Source: JBCDCU01 sp039180865 (GTDB taxonomy: Bacteria > Pseudomonadota > Alphaproteobacteria > Rhizobiales > JACESI01). Taken from it: a stretch of 8,679 nt of DNA. The stretch covers positions 1-8,679 of the forward strand of contig JBCDCZ010000194.1 of NCBI GenBank assembly GCA_039180865.1, given 5' to 3'. The translations under genes were made by a program, and so were the position numbers. A model generated the notes under the pieces. It did not search any database. It had not been told where the DNA came from and saw only the letters and a list, made by a program, of their open reading frames with translations. Below are positions 5,637-8,679 of the stretch, one piece after another. Each line of letters starts with the position of its first letter. Positions within the stretch are counted from its first letter, which is position 1.

Positions 5637-6542
5637 CTAAAGCGATCCGGCAAGGCCAAATGGATCGCTTGTCGGGACCATTTCCCATTCAAGGGTTTTC
5701 AAATCAACAACGCCCACGGCCTCATACTCGACCGGGCCAGTCATCAGGATCCGATAGCCTTCCATAACATTGATCTGTAGCATACCGCCGGGCAACCGCA
5801 CCTGAACAGACGGGCCGGTCCGGCCGGTGCGATAAGATGACGCCACCGCCGCACAGGCTGCCGACCCACAGGCTAAAGTTAGGCCGACGCCCCGCTCCCA
5901 GACCTTGAGATCCATGCGGTCCTCAGCCGTGACACGAGCAACGGAAATATTCGCCCTTTCCGGAAAAATCGGATGGTTTTCCAAAAGCGGCCCGAAACGC
6001 TCCAGCCCATATCCATCCACATCGCCGTCGACCCAGAAAATCGCGTGCGGATTTCCCATGTTCGCCACTGATGGCGAATGAAGCACCGGATCGTCGATCG
6101 GACCGACCTGAAGCTCGATGGCACGCGTATCACGGAATTCTTCGGCAAGCGGGATATCCTCCCAACCGAACTTTGCAATCCCCATATCGACGGTAATCAA
6201 GCCGTCCTCGCGCCGCTGCGCAGCAAGGACACCCGGTCGTGTCTCAAGATTGAGATCGGAACCACCCTCGGCATTCATAAGTATATCCGCAACGCATCTG
6301 GTCCCATTGCCGCAGGCCTCAGCTTCCGAACCATCAATATTGTAAATCGTGACATAGGCCCGCGTCCCATCGGTCGCGGCAGGTTCGATTGCCATCAGTT
6401 GGTCGAAATGCAGCATTTCGTGCTCGCCGAGACGACGCGCCTTTTCGCCCGTAAGAGCGTCCGGAGCAGCCCTCAGGTCGGCAACCAGAATCTTGTTTCC
6501 CGCGCCGTTCATCTTGAACAGCGGAATCGTTGTTTCAGACAT
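5637..6542 (-). CDS. dapF: Diaminopimelate epimerase DapF
   Basis: DapF converts LL-diaminopimelate to meso-diaminopimelate, the direct precursor of lysine and a component of peptidoglycan, without a cofactor, using two cysteines as acid and base. Both are present in the 301 residues: Cys77 in EACGNGTRC and Cys225 in LACGSAACA, one in each half of the two-fold domain structure. Substrate-binding segments are also seen: MNGAGN (11-16), YNIDGSE (67-73), MGNPHAIF (162-169), ANISVA (197-202) and WERG (215-218). The residue after GAGN is lysine where many family members have aspartate or glutamate, a minor oddity. ATG at 6542 is the first gene of the minus-strand operon, 14 bases ahead of mtaB. 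The upstream ribosome site (AGGTTCGAAG) is weak. The length is a little above the usual 270-290. Confidence 0.97.
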   Translation of the reverse strand: MSETTIPLFKMNGAGNKILVADLRAAPDALTGEKARRLGEHEMLHFDQLMAIEPAATDGTRAYVTIYNIDGSEAEACGNGTRCVADILMNAEGGSDLNLETRPGVLAAQRREDGLITVDMGIAKFGWEDIPLAEEFRDTRAIELQVGPIDDPVLHSPSVANMGNPHAIFWVDGDVDGYGLERFGPLLENHPIFPERANISVARVTAEDRMDLKVWERGVGLTLACGSAACAAVASSYRTGRTGPSVQVRLPGGMLQINVMEGYRILMTGPVEYEAVGVVDLKTLEWEMVPTSDPFGLAGSL

Positions 6543-6772
6543 CTTCGAACCTGTCAGTCAAAGTGGCGCATATATGGCTGAGTTTTCTCAGAAATTCCAG
6601 CTTTCAATCGGCTGAAGCCGCGCCGGGATCACATTCGTGTTACGTTGAGCCAGCAGGAATTGGCATCTTCCTGAAATAGTGTGACCACCGGTTAGCTTGA
6701 AGGGTGAGGTCGTCATTCTTTTCTCTACTTTAGAGATTATTGCTGGAGGAGCGCGGTACGCCGTGGTGTAAC
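6543..6772. promoter_or_regulatory. Divergent promoter region of dapF and the YiiX-like gene
   Basis: These 230 bases separate the two starts. For dapF, the minus strand reads CATATATG about 30 bases before the ATG, which would serve as a -10 box, although the -35 around CTGGAA is poor. A 5-base-arm palindrome, CTGAG-TTTT-CTCAG (6578-6591), falls in the spacer between these boxes and could be an operator. For the plus-strand gene, CTTGAA at 6696-6701 is a fair -35, with TTTTCT 17 bases on as a weak -10. All assignments are tentative. Confidence 0.35.
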
Positions 6773-7642
6773 ATGTCTGAAGCCCGTTTGGATTTTCCGA
6801 AACAATCCGTCATGGACAGGGTCGGCCGGATCATCGCCACACGCCTCGACGAGGAAAAAAGTGGCTATATCCCCTATACGCCTTCAGACATTGAGACGAT
6901 GCGCGCGAGCTTGCGGCCCGGTGACATAATCCTCACCGAGGGAAGCAGCAAGGTATCGTCGATCATCAAATACCTCACTCAATCAACCTGGTCACACGCC
7001 GCCATGTATGTCGGCGACGCTGTCAGCGTACCCGTCGATGGATCAGATGACCCGGCCGACCGGCCTTGCCTGATCGAAGTCAATCTCGGCGAAGGCTGTG
7101 TTGTCGCGCCGCTTTCAAAATACGAAACCTACAACACCCGCATTTGCCGTCCGATCGGCCTCACCGATCCGGACCGGCAGAGAGTGGTCGACTTTATGAT
7201 TTCGAAGATCGGCATGCAGTACGATCATTCGAATATATTCGACATGCTTCGGTACTTCTTTCCAATACCCGTTCCCCGCCGGTTCCGGCGGCGCATGCTT
7301 GCTCTTGGCGCAGGAGATCCAAGCCGGGCCATATGCTCATCGCTCATCGCACAGGCCTTCCAGTCGGTTGGCTATCCGATCCTGCCGGTTCTCGAAGTGC
7401 CGGATCAAGTGACCTGTCATGGCGACTACTGCTATGAAGAGGTTCTCCATATCCGGCATCACTCGCTGTTTGCACCACGCGATTTTGACCTGTCGCCTTA
7501 CTTCAGCGTCGTAAAGCCGACGATTGAGCAGGGATTCGACTACAAACGGCTGACTTGGTCGGGCGAAATAGGGTCTCGGGATCCGCTTGCTAAAAACGTA
7601 GCAAAACCCACACTTGCAGTGGCAAATGAAGAACCTAGCTAA
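6773..7642 (+). CDS. YiiX-like permuted NlpC/P60 cysteine hydrolase
   Basis: This 289-residue protein matches the permuted papain-like (YiiX/YebB-type) branch of the NlpC/P60 superfamily, sometimes annotated as lipo-like protein. In this branch the histidine comes before the cysteine. Visible are LRPGDIILTEGSSKVSSIIK (47-66), the catalytic histidine in WSHAAMYVG (His75), an acidic LIEVN segment (Glu102), and the nucleophile in RAICSSLIAQAFQ (Cys188). Family members are thought to cut or acylate amide or ester bonds in peptides or lipids; the substrate here is unknown. There is no signal peptide or membrane segment, so it is probably cytoplasmic. The start is uncertain: ATG at 6773 is the only in-frame ATG nearby, but its GGTG site is weak. 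A GGAGGA at 6745-6750 is too far upstream, and a TTG at 6740 would add 11 residues. The next gene starts 6 bases after the stop, which indicates an operon with the esterase. Confidence 0.82.
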   Translation: MSEARLDFPKQSVMDRVGRIIATRLDEEKSGYIPYTPSDIETMRASLRPGDIILTEGSSKVSSIIKYLTQSTWSHAAMYVGDAVSVPVDGSDDPADRPCLIEVNLGEGCVVAPLSKYETYNTRICRPIGLTDPDRQRVVDFMISKIGMQYDHSNIFDMLRYFFPIPVPRRFRRRMLALGAGDPSRAICSSLIAQAFQSVGYPILPVLEVPDQVTCHGDYCYEEVLHIRHHSLFAPRDFDLSPYFSVVKPTIEQGFDYKRLTWSGEIGSRDPLAKNVAKPTLAVANEEPS

Positions 7643-7648
7643 CGTTCC

Positions 7649-8679
7649 ATGAGACGTTTAGCATCCCGCCTATCAACGCCCCTCGATACCTTGATGTTGG
7701 ACATGCCGGCGCTTGCGGAAAACCGCATCGGGGCATCGAATGTGCGACAGGTTTCTGTCTGGCGGCCGACAGACGTTCCTCCCGAAAATCTCCCACTCAT
7801 CGTTTGTCTTGCGGCCTACCTGTCAAGTGGACCTTCACTCACCGGATGGCGCAACTTCGGCGAAAGTGTTCCAGAACGCCTCGACCGGCTCTATGAACAG
7901 GGCACACTTGAACCGGCAGTGGTGGTTTTCGTCGACAGCTTCAATCGTCTTGGCGGAAACCAGTTCGTCAATTCTCCGATTATCGGCAACTGGACCGATG
8001 CGCTCGCCGATGATCTGATCCCGGCAATTGAACACCGCTATGGGTGTGGCGGTCCGGGGCTCCGCGGCCTTTTCGGCCATTCATCAGGGGGATACGGCGC
8101 ACTCCACAATCTGGCGTCACGCCCGGATGTCTGGTCCGCCGCTGCATCCCACGCGGGCGATTGCGGATTCGATCTGGTCTACCGGCCAGAACTTCCGAAA
8201 GCTGTTAGGACACTAGCGTCTTTCGAAAGCGATATTGAAGAATTCCTGAAAGCCTTCTGGTTGAAAGAAAAGCCCAAGGGCGAAGAAGTCGCCACGCTCA
8301 TGATGCTCGCCATGGCTGCAAGCTATGATCCGGTCGATGAGAATGGTGGCCCCATTATTCGTCTGCCGGTCTCGCTGGATACCTGTGAAATTATCGAAAG
8401 CCGATGGGCAAAGTGGTTGGCTTACGATCCCCTATCCTTCGCTGCTGCACAAGCTGAAGCCCTCAGATCTTCCAAGCTGATCTATGTTGATTGCGGCAGA
8501 CAGGACGAGTTCAACATCCTCTACGGATCTCGTCGATTGAACCGGATACTCGAAACCGCGAGGGCTCCGGTCATTTACGAAGAGTTTGACGGCGGACACG
8601 GCACAATCGGGCCCCGCTACGAAGTTAGCCTACCAAAACTCATAAGTAGTCTTATGCGGGTTTCCAACCCGGTAGAAAC
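7649..8679 (+). CDS. Esterase-family alpha/beta hydrolase, 3' end outside the window
   Basis: The frame is open from ATG at 7649 to the right edge, 343 complete codons plus two bases, with no stop. The fold is an alpha/beta hydrolase of the putative esterase (esterase D-like, PF00756) type. It has strands VSVWRP and LPLIVCLAAYLSSG, then VVVFVDSFNRLGGNQFVNS at 91-109 and the nucleophile elbow LFGHSSGGYGAL (141-152), with Ser145 as the likely nucleophile. YVDCGRQDEFN follows, with Asp286 or a neighbour as the acid, and FDGGHGTIGPRY contains the likely catalytic His317. All three triad positions are seen, so only a short C-terminal tail is probably missing. There is no signal peptide. The start lies 6 bases after the YiiX-like stop without a good ribosome site, as in translational coupling; ATG at 7694 is an alternative. 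The substrate is unknown; carboxylester or acyl-thioester hydrolysis is usual for the family. Confidence 0.85.
   Translation, partial: MRRLASRLSTPLDTLMLDMPALAENRIGASNVRQVSVWRPTDVPPENLPLIVCLAAYLSSGPSLTGWRNFGESVPERLDRLYEQGTLEPAVVVFVDSFNRLGGNQFVNSPIIGNWTDALADDLIPAIEHRYGCGGPGLRGLFGHSSGGYGALHNLASRPDVWSAAASHAGDCGFDLVYRPELPKAVRTLASFESDIEEFLKAFWLKEKPKGEEVATLMMLAMAASYDPVDENGGPIIRLPVSLDTCEIIESRWAKWLAYDPLSFAAAQAEALRSSKLIYVDCGRQDEFNILYGSRRLNRILETARAPVIYEEFDGGHGTIGPRYEVSLPKLISSLMRVSNPVE

Noticed and set aside
7713..8216. Short open frames within the esterase region on both strands
   Set aside because: The true frame from 7649 is open to the window edge and holds the complete catalytic triad; the short frames are out of frame with it.

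Overview
The window looks like chromosomal DNA of an alphaproteobacterium, most likely of the order Hyphomicrobiales (Rhizobiales). The main reason is the minus-strand cluster dapF-mtaB-ftsY with yciB (ispZ) further down the same strand, an order I remember from rhizobia, Brucella and relatives. The protein variants also fit, for example the NGAGN motif and the GLTLACG motif in DapF, and a DUF1127 protein with the LNDLGLLRSDI motif. Base composition is moderate (mid-50s percent GC by eye, not computed). No rRNA, tRNA, CRISPR array, insertion sequence or phage gene was seen.

Layout from left to right. (1) At 1-330 (+) is the 3' part of a Nudix hydrolase gene cut by the window edge. (2) At 396-1055 (-) is yciB/ispZ, an inner-membrane protein. 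(3) At 1056-3213 is a block that separates yciB from ftsY: a 322-base intergenic stretch, an unrecognised secreted protein with four cysteines (1378-2112, +), a DUF1127 protein (2136-2408, -), and an ArsR-type winged-helix regulator with a C-terminal extension (2538-3227, +). (4) At 3214-6542 (-) is the compact housekeeping operon dapF-mtaB-ftsY, with gaps of 14 and 21 bases. (5) At 6773-8679 (+), divergent from dapF, is a pair made of a YiiX-like permuted NlpC/P60 cysteine hydrolase and an esterase-family alpha/beta hydrolase that runs off the right edge.

Functionally, the minus-strand operon joins lysine and peptidoglycan precursor synthesis (DapF), tRNA modification (MtaB) and membrane-protein targeting (FtsY); YciB is also an envelope factor. 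The divergent hydrolase pair has no known substrate. The regulator and DUF1127 gene share a 129-base divergent promoter region with clear inverted repeats, which suggests local autoregulation or co-regulation.

Most of the window is ordinary chromosome. I see no complete novel system. The parts most worth a second look are the inserted block between ftsY and yciB (the orphan secreted protein, and the regulator with a possible Cys/His ligand set) and the hydrolase-esterase pair.
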